64,000 bases of DNA from assembly GCA_002221725.1 (NCBI GenBank), contig NJFT01000006.1:310001-374000 (forward strand). The letters run 5' to 3'. The notes under the pieces were generated by a model, which saw nothing but the letters and a program-made list of their open reading frames with translations, searched no databases and was not told where the DNA came from. Below are positions 1-11,869 of the stretch, in pieces (the first letter of the stretch is position 1; the number at the start of each line of letters is the position of its first letter). The position numbers and the translations under genes are program-made. The DNA is from Scedosporium boydii (lineage: Eukaryota; Ascomycota; Sordariomycetes; Microascales; Microascaceae).

Positions 1-1834
1 GTTTTGCTAACCGCTTTTAATTCCTCTCGCAGGCTGAGTGAAACGAGCTGCGTGCCGTTCACAGACAACAGAAGCCAATCATCGTTGGTGGAAGCAGTAG
101 TGATCTCGGTTGCGTCCGGCGAGCCCTCATCGCCCCCCGTCTTAGGCGGCTCCCAGGACGAGGTGACAACACCACTTTCGGCGTCTAGTAAGATGACCTC
201 GTTGCATGTGACCTGGAGTAACTGGCCAGAGGGCAAAGCGGATACGAGAATGGATCGCTGGTCTAGTTTCAGACCGCGAAACGACGTGAGCTCTTCAATC
301 CCGCCGTCTTTGTCGAATCTAAAAACACGGGTGTCGGTAATAGACGAGATAATCAAGATGTCTGTTTTCTTTTCTCTGCTTGACGCCAGAGAGAAAAGCC
401 CTTTGACATGGTTGAAGTCATCGATAATGCCCAGGTCCTCAAGGCCAACACCGCTCCGAATGCTTCGCAAGCTTCCAGATTCAAACACTCCGCAGCCTGC
501 AACGAGGCGCGCTTGTCCAGAAGAAAATGTGTTTCCGCCCTGACTGTCACCTTCCCGATTACCCATATCCATAATAACAAAATCTAGTATGGGGGCATTG
601 TTTGAGAAGGATGGGGGCGTCGCTGCCGGTTCTGCTTTGAGAGCATCGACGTCAACGCGAATGAACTGGGAGTTACCATAGTGCGAGCCTACAAAAAGGA
701 GGCCATCACTCAAGTAAACGAGACTGGACGCCCTGGAAGTGGTAGCAGGGCCAAGGGGAGCAACTTCAATTCCGGTCACAACTGAACCATCGGTGGTAAG
801 TGTGAGGAGAAATAATCGGCCGAAATCATCAGCCAGGAAGTACCTAGTCACGTCATAGGATTCCCAGGCAACAAATAAATTGCCCTCCGGCAAGGGGGAC
901 TCTACAGTAGTAAAATCCTGGGAATCGACGTAAAGTACACTAGTCTCGCCAACAACCAGCACACCACCGAGATGCGGCTGGACCCGTCTCGAAGATGATA
1001 CATTCCGGACATGGTACCGTTTGTTTTCATCTTCGACGATTGGCACTGGAATTAGAATTCTCGAGAGTTTGTCCGGGACCGTGAGGTCCAGTTGGCGTTC
1101 CCGGGGCTCGAACTTAGCGGCAATAGCGTGCCTATCATCGGCAGTAAGGCGATATATGGCAAGCTTCGAGTCTTCCTCGTCAATGCGGGTTTGGTATAGA
1201 AAGGCGATCCTCGGGCCAGTCTGGCTGTAGAGGAATGTGCTCGACTTTATAAAGAGCTCGGTCAGGCGCACTTGTTCTAAGAACTTGATGAAATGCTTCG
1301 AGTCTCCTCGATCTATGAGGCGGCTGATATTCAATACACCTTCCCAGACGTGGAGCGCCATGAACCTCCCAGACGGGTCGACGACGCATTTGAATTGGCA
1401 TTCAGCTTCTCGCATGTGGGGTTCGGACTGATCATGAAGCTCCTGGACGTTTTCGAGGAGCTGTCTCGTGGGGTTCCAGGCCAGGGTAAAGTACTCCTGG
1501 CGGTCGGTGCCGACAAAGAGAAGGTCGGTTTCGGACCCCTTTGGGCGGAGACGTTGAAGTACGGTGACGACACCAAATATGATTTTGGAGTGAACCAAGA
1601 CCATGCCATCATCCTCGACCTTCCATATTTCGAGCCGATTCGACTTCCTGGATAGCACACGCGCGAGGAGTTAGATTAAAGAGCTATAGAGCTGCAAGAG
1701 CGCGAATTTGAGAGGAGTCATTCTGCGAGTGAGACTTACGCTAGAACCAGGCTCTTTCCTTCTATCCCGGGAAGCAGGGCACTGATCGCATGTCGAATGC
1801 TGGTGGGCTTGTGGATTGGCGCAACGTACGCCAT
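1..1834 (-). CDS. ddb1: DDB1 (UV-damaged DNA-binding protein 1 / CPSF-A family), N-terminal half, cut by window edge
   Basis: DDB1 is the beta-propeller adaptor of CUL4 ubiquitin ligases in nucleotide excision repair and chromatin regulation, and acts in the nucleus. Exons: 1834-1740 and 1647 to beyond position 1; the intron 1648-1739 has GTAAGT and CAG ends. The protein starts MAYVAPIHKPTSIRHA, then LVLAKSNRLEIWKV across the splice, which is the typical DDB1 opening. About 580 residues are visible with no stop. They include segments such as GGVLVVGE and FLADDFGRLFLL, typical of the MMS1_N/CPSF_A propellers. Full-length family members are about 1100-1200 residues, so the C-terminal half lies outside. 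It is divergent from the gene at 2479 and shares its 0.6 kb promoter region. Confidence in the family is high. Confidence 0.9.
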
Positions 1835-2478
1835 ATTGTCGAATATTGGAGATAGGGTCGGCAGGAATCGGCGGGGTGATGAAGACTTAGGACATCCTCA
1901 ACTCTAGTGGAGGGGTCCTGACGCTAAATACGGGGCGCGAGGGGACACAGTCGACCTTGCTGTTGTCTGAATAATTCAAGGTTCGAGATCCGCATCACGG
2001 ATCGCGGTAGATGTGACGTCGGAGTTAAAAACTTCAGAAATGCAATAATCCGATATTTGCATACACATCGATTTGCTTGTAGCAACCTCACTGCTTCTTC
2101 TCCAAGAAAATCAAATCGAATGCTCTGAGAAACAATTATTATATATTTCCGTTTTGTAAATTGTTTAGATATACACCTATGTTATCTTTCCACTGGTGGT
2201 ATTCCGTAAAGCGTCATAGACACCGAGCTGTGTTGAAGTTGCGTAGACTTTGCTCTTCCACCGAGGTCGGGGATGGTGTAAGTATGGTCAGCTCCTGCCT
2301 CATAGAATCATCCAGGTCGCGCTCATTATCTCTTCACGACTCGAGGCCGCGAACCTACCTCAAGGCTACCGTTCCCTCTCCATTTCCACCGTGTATCGAT
2401 CTTTTTCTATTATCCAGCCCTTGCAATTCCAGGATTCAGAAAGGGTCCATCACTAGTTATCATTATTCCATTTCCCAA
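1835..2478. promoter_or_regulatory. Divergent intergenic region, DDB1 / Zip2-like gene
   Basis: This 644-base gap separates two divergently transcribed genes and must contain both promoters. A CRE-like core TGACGTC lies at 2014-2020. A GTAAGT donor-like site near 2280 and a possible acceptor near 2430 suggest a leader intron in the rightward gene, but this is not certain. No further gene is seen. Confidence 0.4.
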
Positions 2479-5240
2479 ATGGCACTCCGTACACCACCCC
2501 AGTCTTCAAGCTCGGGTGGCCGTGCTTTGAGAGAAGATACCATTGCTGAATGTGTGGCCGAGAGAAAAGATTTCCATCCTGCTCTTGACACCGCTCAAGG
2601 TTATGCCTGGCATCATGGTCTTGTGGTAGACTTCCGTCAAGTAACCTCTCGGGCAGTAGAGACAGCGTCCGAATTCTTTCAACGATGCTACCGCCCGGCT
2701 GGCGATTATTCACTTACTTGCTGTACAATCCCTTTGGCCGTTATAAGCGATTCCCTTCCCGAGGAGAGGACCAAGAATGAATTCCTCGAAGGTGTACTTC
2801 AATTTACGGCAACTACGCTTGACCCAGTCATACTACGTGTCAACTTACGAGGGCAGATCGCCAAGATTTTATTACATGAACTTCCAATCTTAAGGCATGA
2901 TACACCCTTAGATCTGATCCAAGAGATAGACGCTATAAGCCGCAGGCGTCGTGTGAGATTGGCTCGCACGAGGTTGCCTTTAATACCCATCGACGAGACC
3001 GCCGATGAGGGACTTGCATTCCCACCCTGGGCTGACGGGCTCCGGATGCATTTCGACAATAACTTGCAGACCGAAGAGGTACAGAATATTATGGATCTGG
3101 AGTATTATGACTTCGGACGCCACTACGATACGCCTCGGATGGCTGATGCCATCTTTGAACTTATAAAGACAGAAGACTTGACGTCCGAGTTAGAAAAAGT
3201 AGGCATCCTGGAGTCTCTACTCTAACGATACGACCACCAACTAACAACTGATAGCACCGAGTTAGCCTCTTCACTCCCCCACTGGCACCACTATCGCCTA
3301 GCTGTAGCCCATTCGTTCCAGACAATGAGTCCTGCAAGGTCGGCTGTCTTTCAGCTCCACAGCCGCTCCTCAGCGAGGATCTTATGCTTGTGGAAGAGCA
3401 TTTGGTAGCACAATATGAACACCAAGGCCTAAATGAGGTGGAAATGAAGGGTGTCGATGCGTCCCCGTCACCCCTTCTTCTGCCAAAAACAGACACACCC
3501 AGACCATCAGATCTGAAAGTAGAAGTTCCATTGCCGATGGTGCCAACAGATCCGCCAGCCGATGCTGTCGACCCGTTAGTGAATGCATCGATACACGCAG
3601 TGGACGACCCAATACTATTGCTCCTTAGAAGCCCAGCCTCACAGTCTCCTCATTCCACTGGAAATGGACGACACTCAGAAAATAATGCTCTTTCCAAGGA
3701 GGGTATGATTAGCCAACAAGTCCGCAAGATTGGAGAGACGGTTAACCGCCGCGCAACACAAGAACGCCTTTCCGATCTGGAGAGTCATCAGAGACTGCCC
3801 GTTCCTGTTTTAGACTTTACGATCCCAGCTCCTTCTTGGGCTAGTTTTTGTGAGACACCGATGGCCGGCTTCAGAAGTAGGATTATAACAAGTACCTCAC
3901 CAACGCATCACCTGGCAGGACCGAAGTTGGACAAGATTCTCCGCTGGAATCCATTCCCCAATTGCAATACCAAGCCTGGCCTTCTCGACGAACTTCATCC
4001 GGGTGAGAGAGCAGAGCCTTATTTGAACTCTGAAAATGCCTTCTGCTTGATTTCGAAGACTGTCTCCGATCACGAAACTCTGATATTTCTGGGTGGTACT
4101 TGGGATCCTGGCGACGAACTTGCTATGCCGTCCTGGAAACTAGGCCATGCAAAAATCTCGGGTCTTATCGTCACCCCAACCCGGAAGAGAACCATATCGG
4201 ATCCAGCGCCAACTCTATCGATCTCAAAACGGATGAAACCCGTCGAGCTGACAGGAGGAGTAAGAGAAGGGAAACGACAAGAGCAAGACGTCATGGAACA
4301 ATTATTGTGTGCTAGTAATGACTGTGGACCTCAAAGCCTGCTGGCAAGTTACTTGCACCATCGTGCACCTGGAAAGGTATATTCGACGAAGAGTGACTAC
4401 TTCTTCACGAAACCTGCTCCAGCGCCTGACAACAGGAAGCGTTCAGCAAATGACACTAAGAAAGCCCACCACAAAACTTATACCACTTTGCCATTTCCCG
4501 ACGTCGATTCGAAGGACCTCGTGGGGAGATACATTGTCTCTATCACACTCGGCAAGGGTGTAATTCATCAAATTGAGAAGTTGGCTCCCCACGCAGTTCT
4601 ATTCGATAGAGAGTTTAGTGACCAGTCACCGGTAGAGAATCCGAGTGCTCCTCCCCAGACGGAGGCCGATGTCTCGTTGTCGCCTGTCACCGGAATCATC
4701 GTTGCCAATTTCATTCAATTGCGACAGAAGCCACTTCCTGGACAGGACCAGGGAGCGCAGATCCGCGGACGGATAGAACGAGCGGCGAGTCTCTACCAAA
4801 ACTTGATAGTTCTTATACCGGTGGACTATACTCCGCTTTCGGGATTAACGCACGACTATGCTAAAGCTTACGCTGATTTCGTCGCTTTCACAGTATCCGC
4901 GGGCATTTCCATCAACGTTTATCTGGTTGCAAACGGAGACGAAGCCTTGGCCACATGGATTACATTCTTCATGAAGAAGTTCAGTCATGAGACTGATCGG
5001 GTATGCAGCCATCTTGCCTTGGAGGAGAGCAGCTGGGAAAGGTTCCTCCGCCTGTCGGGTATGAATATTTATGCCAGCCAAGTTCTGGCCGGAAGTCTGA
5101 AAACGAAATATGGAGCTAGGGGTCTGGCTAAATTCCTCCAGATGACAGTGGAGGATCGCACTGATGCCTTTGCAGATTTATTGGGTGGCCCGTATCTGAT
5201 CGAGAGGACTAGCCGCCAGATGGATGAACACCGCAATTAA
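2479..5240 (+). CDS. Probable XPF/ERCC4-fold meiotic protein, Zip2/SHOC1-like
   Basis: Exons 2479-3198 and 3255-5240, joined in phase 0 across a 56-bp intron (GTAGGC...ATAG with CTAAC branch sequences), give 901 residues. The ORF continues 106 codons upstream of 2479, but that part is low complexity and holds a donor-like site, so I chose MALRTPPQSS as start. Residues about 660-880 follow the ERCC4-like order: a VLFDREFS strand, SPVTGIIVANFIQLRQ, RIERAASLYQNLIVLI, then a helical C-terminal segment (LAKFLQMTVEDR). No catalytic ERKxxxD motif is visible, so nuclease activity is unlikely. This fits Zip2/SHOC1, partners of Spo16 and Zip4 that stabilise crossover intermediates in meiosis. The middle region (about 284-640) is low complexity and probably disordered. 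The gene model is strong; the family call is inference. Confidence 0.6.
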
Positions 5241-5399
5241 AAAGATCTTAAATTGTAAGATACGGTGAGGGCGTGATGGGTATCTATTTATATGTACTTT
5301 CTGCTTGTTGCTAGCTTCTTCTAATCAGCTCTGCCCTTTGCTATTTCATGACCAGTCGTACTCCATTACGAACTCGGAAAATCGGGAACGAGGCATCTA

Positions 5400-6740
5400 T
5401 CAGATGACACATTCCCATATCCGCAGGCTAGTGTCCGATGTAATGTTGCACGGAGGCATCTCAGGCACACCGTTACGATCGCGCCGTCCAACCTTTGATT
5501 CTATCGTGGCCTCCGATGGAGGGTCCCATGTTCCCGCGCTCGTAACAACGACAGAGCCTGATGGGTGAAGTATAGTGTTCGTGACCGGGGCATCGTGGGC
5601 TTCCCATCCCTTGGCCCTGACCGGCGCGATTTCAGATAAATCCCCAACATTATCCCACATCTTCACAGTTCCGTCTACCGTGCCTCCCCAGATCTCAAAC
5701 TGACCAGCGGCCGAACCCTCAAGGGTTGGCGCGAACGCGTCACAACCGAGGCGCATCTGCGTCATGGCATTTCTCGGCCCCAAACTCCCAAGCATGTGAG
5801 AACCTTGCCTGATATCGTAGACGATGAGACCGTTAGAATTACGCTCGTTGAGAATGAGATACCGCCCGCAGGGACTCCACAATGTCTGGACTATACCGCT
5901 GCCAACTGGCGCTCCTTTAGTTGCCGGATCAAGAGAGTCCGTCAAACACCAGTGAGAAATCGGTGTCGGAGTGCGGCGGTAGTCGTACAAAGCAACCCAG
6001 CGATTCCAGGATCCCGCGGCAACAACTTGTCCACCGCCGTCATCGGGGGACGCAGCTAGAGCCGCGATGGTTCCTTTCCACCCATGCATGGGACGACCTC
6101 TAGCGGAACGATGTTCGCGCGGAATGGTTTCGAGAGTCATGTAATGGCCGTCCTCACCTTCGCGGGTGATGTCGAAGACATCTAGGCGGTTCGTCGAGCC
6201 GCAGAGGAATACAGACCCGGGTGGAGGCCATAGCATGGAGTTCGGTGCTATGTAAGCCTCCGTCTTGTCGTTGATGAGTTTGTAAGAAGCTATCCTGGAG
6301 CGGTTAGGCTCATGGGGGAATAGGTGGTGTAGCTGGATGGGGTGGTCGATGGTAGCGACAAGGGCTGACTGGGAGGCGGAGTCGGCGAGAGAAAAGTTTG
6401 GGTTTGGGGCTAGAGAACGTATAGGGGCCTGGAGTTGTGTTTTTCCATGGGAGGAGAGGTGCTGGCAGGGAGAATCGTCGTCGAGGAGTGTTTGCGGTAG
6501 CACATAGGTTGCGAGGGAGTGATCCCAGGCTGATGTGACGAGTGTAGTTCCGTCAGCGGAAAAATCGACCGTCCTGAACAATCGTGGTTCCTGGCTGCGA
6601 CCGTGATCTCCTGGCGGAGAGTCAGGGAATTCAGCAGGACATTCTCTGCGGTCTGTTGAAGCTAGGAGTCTGGGTGTTGGCGATTGAGCGTCGCCATCCC
6701 ACGCTTCTTGCAAGGATGCATCTGGCAAGATAGAATCCAT
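5400..6740 (-). CDS. WD-repeat protein of TCAB1/WRAP53 (Swt21-like) type
   Basis: A single open exon encodes 446 residues from MDSILPD at 6740. An in-frame ATG exists at 6770, but the bases between read like a 3' splice site (T-rich run ending GATACAG just before 6745), so an upstream leader exon is more likely. WD-like blades are visible: FRTVDFSADGTTLVTSAWD, PIRSLAPNPNF, IVQTLWSPCGRYLIL, FEIWGGTVDGTVKMWDN, and a closing DTSLRIWE. This order matches fungal relatives of TCAB1/WRAP53. In animals that protein guides scaRNAs and telomerase RNA to Cajal bodies; the yeast relative Swt21 is linked to splicing. The function here is inferred from the family. It converges on the gene at 2479-5240 and is divergent from the PQ-loop gene at 7703. 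Confidence 0.7.
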   Translation of the reverse strand: MDSILPDASLQEAWDGDAQSPTPRLLASTDRRECPAEFPDSPPGDHGRSQEPRLFRTVDFSADGTTLVTSAWDHSLATYVLPQTLLDDDSPCQHLSSHGKTQLQAPIRSLAPNPNFSLADSASQSALVATIDHPIQLHHLFPHEPNRSRIASYKLINDKTEAYIAPNSMLWPPPGSVFLCGSTNRLDVFDITREGEDGHYMTLETIPREHRSARGRPMHGWKGTIAALAASPDDGGGQVVAAGSWNRWVALYDYRRTPTPISHWCLTDSLDPATKGAPVGSGIVQTLWSPCGRYLILNERNSNGLIVYDIRQGSHMLGSLGPRNAMTQMRLGCDAFAPTLEGSAAGQFEIWGGTVDGTVKMWDNVGDLSEIAPVRAKGWEAHDAPVTNTILHPSGSVVVTSAGTWDPPSEATIESKVGRRDRNGVPEMPPCNITSDTSLRIWECVI

Positions 6741-7702
6741 ATTCGCTGTATCAAAAAGAAAAGTAGACAACGTTTAATCTCAACCGCGCACACCAGTATA
6801 CGACGTATTGATGATGGGGCCTTGTGACCAAATTTAGTCCCTTCCTTCGTTTACGATCTAACCTCAGTGAAGCAACATCGTCGTTATATCCTCTAGGATG
6901 GTGCAACCTGTGAACCTTGCGCCACATCCAACTTCCACCAACAGGACTGTTTCCCGATAAAAGATGTTTCATACGCGTCTGGCACTTGAACGTTGTTTCC
7001 CATCAAACAGTCAAAGAATCGACGGTTAGTGGATAATGAAGTTGATGATCAAAGTGAAATGTCACATTTCTTTCACAGGAGTTCGTACTCTAATAATTAG
7101 TGGGCTTTAGTGTAGGTGAGGCTTGCATGCATCAACGGCTTAGCGTGGTGGCTAGTGAAAATCAATTATGTGGCGCCTATGTTCTCCACTGCCATTTTCC
7201 CAGTCTCGCTCCGGAAGATGTTCCGAGCCGGTTGTGGGGCACCCTTGGCGTTGATGTGGTCAGTGCGTCGGTGACTCAGCGAAGCTAGTTTACTGTGCAA
7301 CTCTGGACTGAGAGTGCGTTTGATCAGGAACGTCATAGGCCAGCGCCAGCGCCCTGTCACCTTTGATTGTGTCTCACTTTCAGCCCAGGGCTGCCAGGCT
7401 GCCAGCTCCAACTGCTTGGCCGGCAACAATCCACCACATCCACATCGACCTGTCGATTATTTGCTGACGACCGAGAGCAATATTTTCTTCTCTATCGGGA
7501 AACACGACTATACTTACGTGGACAGTATATATTTTCCCCTTGCCAACGAGGCAGCTCGAGCCGTTGCCGTTTACCTCAAACCCCTCCGGCCTTTCCCCAA
7601 TCATCGCCTTTCCAATTAGGCAGGCAACCTTCCGATCACTCCGGACAACCTGAACATACATCAATAAGACTCGAGGGGCTTCAACACACTTCTCGCTGAG
7701 AA
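6741..7702. other. Divergent intergenic region
   Basis: About 960 bases between the WD-repeat gene and the PQ-loop gene. Short open frames occur on both strands (for example 7314-7699) but have no recognisable domain and no clear splice structure. The region should hold both promoters and the 5' leader of the WD gene. Confidence 0.4.
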
Positions 7703-9034
7703 ATGGCTTCTCAAAGCCCCACGGTAGAGCGTATGCTCTTCAACGTGGGTGATAGATGCGCGAAGATGAGGGACCCGAATTACGTCAACCTGGTTGTTTC
7801 AATGTACGCTCCGTCCGCCCATCTGCAACCCCTTCCACAATCCATGACCGACCTTGAAAACAACTCCTGCCAAAAAGACGCATGCTAACAAGCTAGCAGT
7901 ATTATCCTCATAGGTCTCCTCATATCTTACCTGCCCCAGCATTATCGAATCATATCCCGTAGAACCGCCGAAGGCATCTCGCCATACTTTGTTCTTTTGG
8001 GAACAACGTCAGCCACGTCAGGGTTCGCAGCAATCCTTACCGTGGAGCCCTCGCGACAAGATATAGCGTGTTGCAAACACGTTGAAACATTGGAGTGCTT
8101 GGCTGGGCTGCTGGGCATTGCACAGTTGGGTGTGCAATGGATCTGCTTCTCGCTAATGTGAGTTCAAACAAATCCACCCCTCTTGTCCCCTCTTCACCTG
8201 ACCACCTCCGATGCATTTTCCTCCTCGCTCCCCTCCCTCCCACACGTGTCTTTCGTGGCGTCACCGTTGCGCTGTTTCACAGCGTGTGCATAGACTAACT
8301 CTCTGTTCGGTAGCCTGGTTCTCTTCCTCGTCTTCTTCCGATATGACGAGGCTCGGGTACCTGATGAGGAACTAGTTGAGGAACAACCGAAATGGCAGAC
8401 GGCCATTTTCGTCGCTGCCGGTTGCCTCGTTCACGGTCTCCTCGTTATCGCCATCACAGGAGTCTTCAGCATTGCACTCCCAGGGAAGCTTCAACTATGG
8501 GCCAATTTCCTCGGAATGATGGCCAGCGCGTTGGCCGCTGTGCAGTACCTACCTCAAATACGTACAACATATACCCTTAAGCACGTAGGAAGTCTGAGCA
8601 TTCCCATGATGTGCATCCAGACGCCAGGCGGCATCGTTTTTGCTGCCAGCCTGTTTACGCGGCTTGGCTGGGAGGGTTGGAGCACCTGGTCCATTTACAT
8701 CCTGACGGCTATCATGCAGGGCATTGTTCTTGTGATGGGAGTCTACTACGAATACAATAGGCCTTTGGAGATGCTGACATCTCCGCCACTCAGTCCCGTA
8801 TACAGACCGAGGCGACCTGGTCCAAGCAGGACGTATTCGGAGGGTTGGGAAGAGGGACTGCCGGGCCCTTATACTGCACACCCTGAGCGATACGCAGACA
8901 CGCCCGAGGAGTTTGAGCGTCTCCAGGCCAGGGAAGACAGGCAGGTGGAGCGGGAAACTCAACCGTTGCTGAAACCGGGAGGTATTGGGCATGCGCATAA
9001 ACACGGGGCATCTTACAACTCGACACGGAACTAA
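7703..9034 (+). CDS. PQ-loop repeat membrane protein
   Basis: Three exons, 7703-7803, 7900-8157 and 8314-9034, join in frame to 359 residues. The introns (96 and 156 bp) have GTACGC/CAG and GTGAGT/TAG ends, with GCTAAC before the first acceptor. Two PQ-loop repeats are visible: LISYLPQHYRIISRRTAEGIS (about residues 38-58) and AAVQYLPQIRTTYTLKHVGS (about 190-210). Each sits in a hydrophobic helical bundle, giving about seven membrane segments. The last 100 residues are polar, proline-rich and probably cytosolic. PQ-loop proteins include vacuolar or lysosomal amino-acid exporters, Mpc-like and SWEET-related carriers; the substrate cannot be told from sequence. A vacuolar or endomembrane location is inference. 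Confidence 0.85.
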
Positions 9035-11869
9035 GCGCTGTCTTTCTCTTTTTATTGTCGTTTTTATTCTTTCCTGTTTCTTTCACTTTGTACTCGGGGA
9101 ATTTCTTTTGCAATTCTATGGTGCGGATAAACCTTATTCATCATGCTCGAATCGGTTTTTATTTCTTTTTTGTTTGGAGAATTTCGGCATGTCTTTATGA
9201 TTTGCCGTCTTCTCTCTTTCGAAAGGTTGAGTGTGAGAATCTGTGGATTTCCCCGAACACGAGATTTAAGGGTGCAGATCGGAACAAGACATCTAGCAGT
9301 GTATTATATAATTTTAGAGCTCGGGGAAGTTTGGGAACTACGGTTGATTAGTTTGGGAATTAAAGCGAATCTAATTTTTCTTTCATCCTCTTTTTGTCCT
9401 GTCACTTGAAGTTCTTTTCTGGGTCTGAATTATCCATGATGTCTGTTGTGCTTGATATCACCAAAGCCTGAATCTAACAGCAACATATGCTTGTTGCCAT
9501 CTAACAGTCTTGCAGATGTGTCAGTATGGACCATCCCACCCTACTCTTGACTTTTCTCGAGTTCCCTTAACAGATACATTCGATGGTGGAAGAGTACCGA
9601 CTCCTGAATCGTCTGAAAGAACAGTCATTCTTTATGCATTTTAGCAACATTCTCCTCCGTCCCACGCAGCGTTTAAATGCTGAGCGGCCGGTCTCGGTAG
9701 TCCGAGCGCAAGGGTCGAGCTCTGCTTCGTAGGAGAAGCTCTATAACTTAAATTTTCCTGTATGAATTTCCCCAGGATCCCAAATACAAGGTACGGGGTC
9801 TGGGGGAGGGACATGGATTGGAGTTGGGGGTTCCAGGATGTCTATAGTCTAGTAGATGCACCACTGCTCGCGTGAGACTCCTCACTCAACTTTGAGGGAT
9901 AGACAGAGGTGCCATCCGGGGGTGTGTACACGTCAAGAGTTGGGCAAGCAGGGCTACCCTCGCCTAGCTTGCTAGCTGGGGTACTACTATCTGACAGCCC
10001 AAGAGAATTGACGTCCACCCGAACCAAACCCACGGGAGGGGAACGGGAAGCGAAGTTCCTTTTGGTCCATTCTTTTCTGCGTCTTCTCTGCATTGCCCCT
10101 TCGTCCCAGGACAAGGTAGCGTGCAGGTATTTGTCTCTGCAATGTTAAAGGCAATACTGGGATCAGGGCTGCTGTGTTCTGCGAAGTAACCCTTTCGCAG
10201 AACTGCCGTTCTGGGGCTGAGAAATATCTGAATGATTTGAGATGGATTCGACGATGATTTGAACTTTCCCTTTGCTGCCCGATGGTCGTGTACCAAGGTG
10301 TCCTGCGATCTGGTTGCATGGCGACTCTTATTGCTTCCAATTCATTGGCGGCGAGCACGCAAATCCGGAGAACAGACTGATCAATTAATTCCATCCCTCA
10401 GTCACTCCATGTAAGTTTGCATGACCAGGCATCTCCCCATCTCTGAATCCTGTCTTGCACTATCAACTTTTCTCCTCCATTTTCGCCCTCAATTTCCAGC
10501 GAAGAATTCTTTGTTCCATCACTTATTCTCTGTTGCTTATGCGTACGAAAAATCTACATTCCTCGGAGTCCTCGAGTTCAACTTCTCGGGGCCTTCCACA
10601 TACCGTTCCGCCCTTGACATCGTGATCATCCGGCTTCTGGAGTTGCATTAATTGTGGCGGGCTTGGCATCAACAGCCAAACCTCCCACCCTAGACTACAA
10701 AGTAGTGTCGCTTATCGAGGGATCACCATTTTTTTTTTCTTCGCCTTCTTTTTTTTTTCTTCCAATGTCAGTGCCGAAATCATACATAGGCCTGCCATTC
10801 TCGGATCGAAACATTCTTCTGTAATTCCCCGTCTTGTCTAGTACACACAGACACAAAACGAGCCAGGGGTTCCCTTGATCAGCCTTAACTGCGCACATCC
10901 AACGCCTCAGCCCCTCTTGATCGACGTGGTGGAACATGGACGCAGGAACGACAACGTCTCAAGGCTGCTAATCCAGCCAACCACGGAATCCCGCAATAGA
11001 CGGACCCGTCATACGGCACCAGCCGATCTCGTCTCGTAAATAGGGCGTGGTAAGTCGCCGGCGGCCCAGTAGACGAGGCCATTACTGGCAAAGAAACGTC
11101 CGGAAATGTCAAGTGGCGGGGTGTGCGATGCTGGACCGTGGGGACTGCTCTGGGGGGTGGGTGTGGGTGAAGTGACGATGGTCACCAAACCCCATGTCAT
11201 CTGGCTCTCTCCATTGGCTTCAGGACATCTTTTATCTTGTTTCCTCCTCGGTTCTGCACGATTGACAGGTCATGTCCCGGGGGTGTGGACGGATCGGACT
11301 TGAAGAAAAAAGAGAAAGAAACTCCCTCCCCCGGGATGCTTCAGGCTCCTCGCAAACTCGTCTTTCCGTCTTGGTACCCTGCGAGCATCTGGGATACCAT
11401 CAAGGTCTTCCTCTCATTTGATCTCTCATCTTTTCTTGGTCCCCACGAATATCTGGCGCGGTTAATTGCGTTCATTCGCTTCCGTTTTTGAAGAGTTTCG
11501 ACTACATCCCCATCATCTAATGCCTCATTCCCCAGAAGGCAGATCCGTCACTTACATCCTGCACAACCACGGTTGCACATCTCGTTTAACACCACCCATC
11601 GCCTCTCCCTTCTCCCCACACACACTCTCTTCTCTTTCCTCTCTTTTCGTTTGTTAGATGTTTTCCTCCTCTTTCCAACTTTTGGCTTCTCGTCTCATGC
11701 ATACTACGCGTCTCACGTTCCTTACCTTCTTTTTTGAACAAGACTATTACTAGACTGCCGGGGGTTTGCTAGGTCGCCCCATTTCAAACATCTACTGACC
11801 TACCTTCTTTTTTTTTTTCCCCCAAACATCCTATACTTCAACGTTCTTTCTGCATCACCTTCGTTCGCG
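9035..11869. other. Gene-free stretch with pyrimidine-rich leader
   Basis: 2.8 kb without a gene I can support. The first 400 bases are T-rich 3' flank of the PQ-loop gene. From about 11,400 to 11,869 the plus strand is strongly CT-rich, as in fungal 5' leaders, and should be the promoter and leader of the next gene. Open frames at 9842-10394 (minus) and 10421-11657 (plus) show no domain or codon pattern that persuades me. Confidence 0.4.

Noticed and set aside
2161..2478. Upstream extension of the Zip2-like ORF
   Set aside because: Low-complexity, Ser/Arg-rich sequence with a donor-like GTAAGT; better explained as leader sequence than as protein.
6751..6972. 73-codon minus-strand frame at the 5' side of the WD gene
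   Set aside because: No domain, and overlaps a likely leader intron with a T-rich acceptor.
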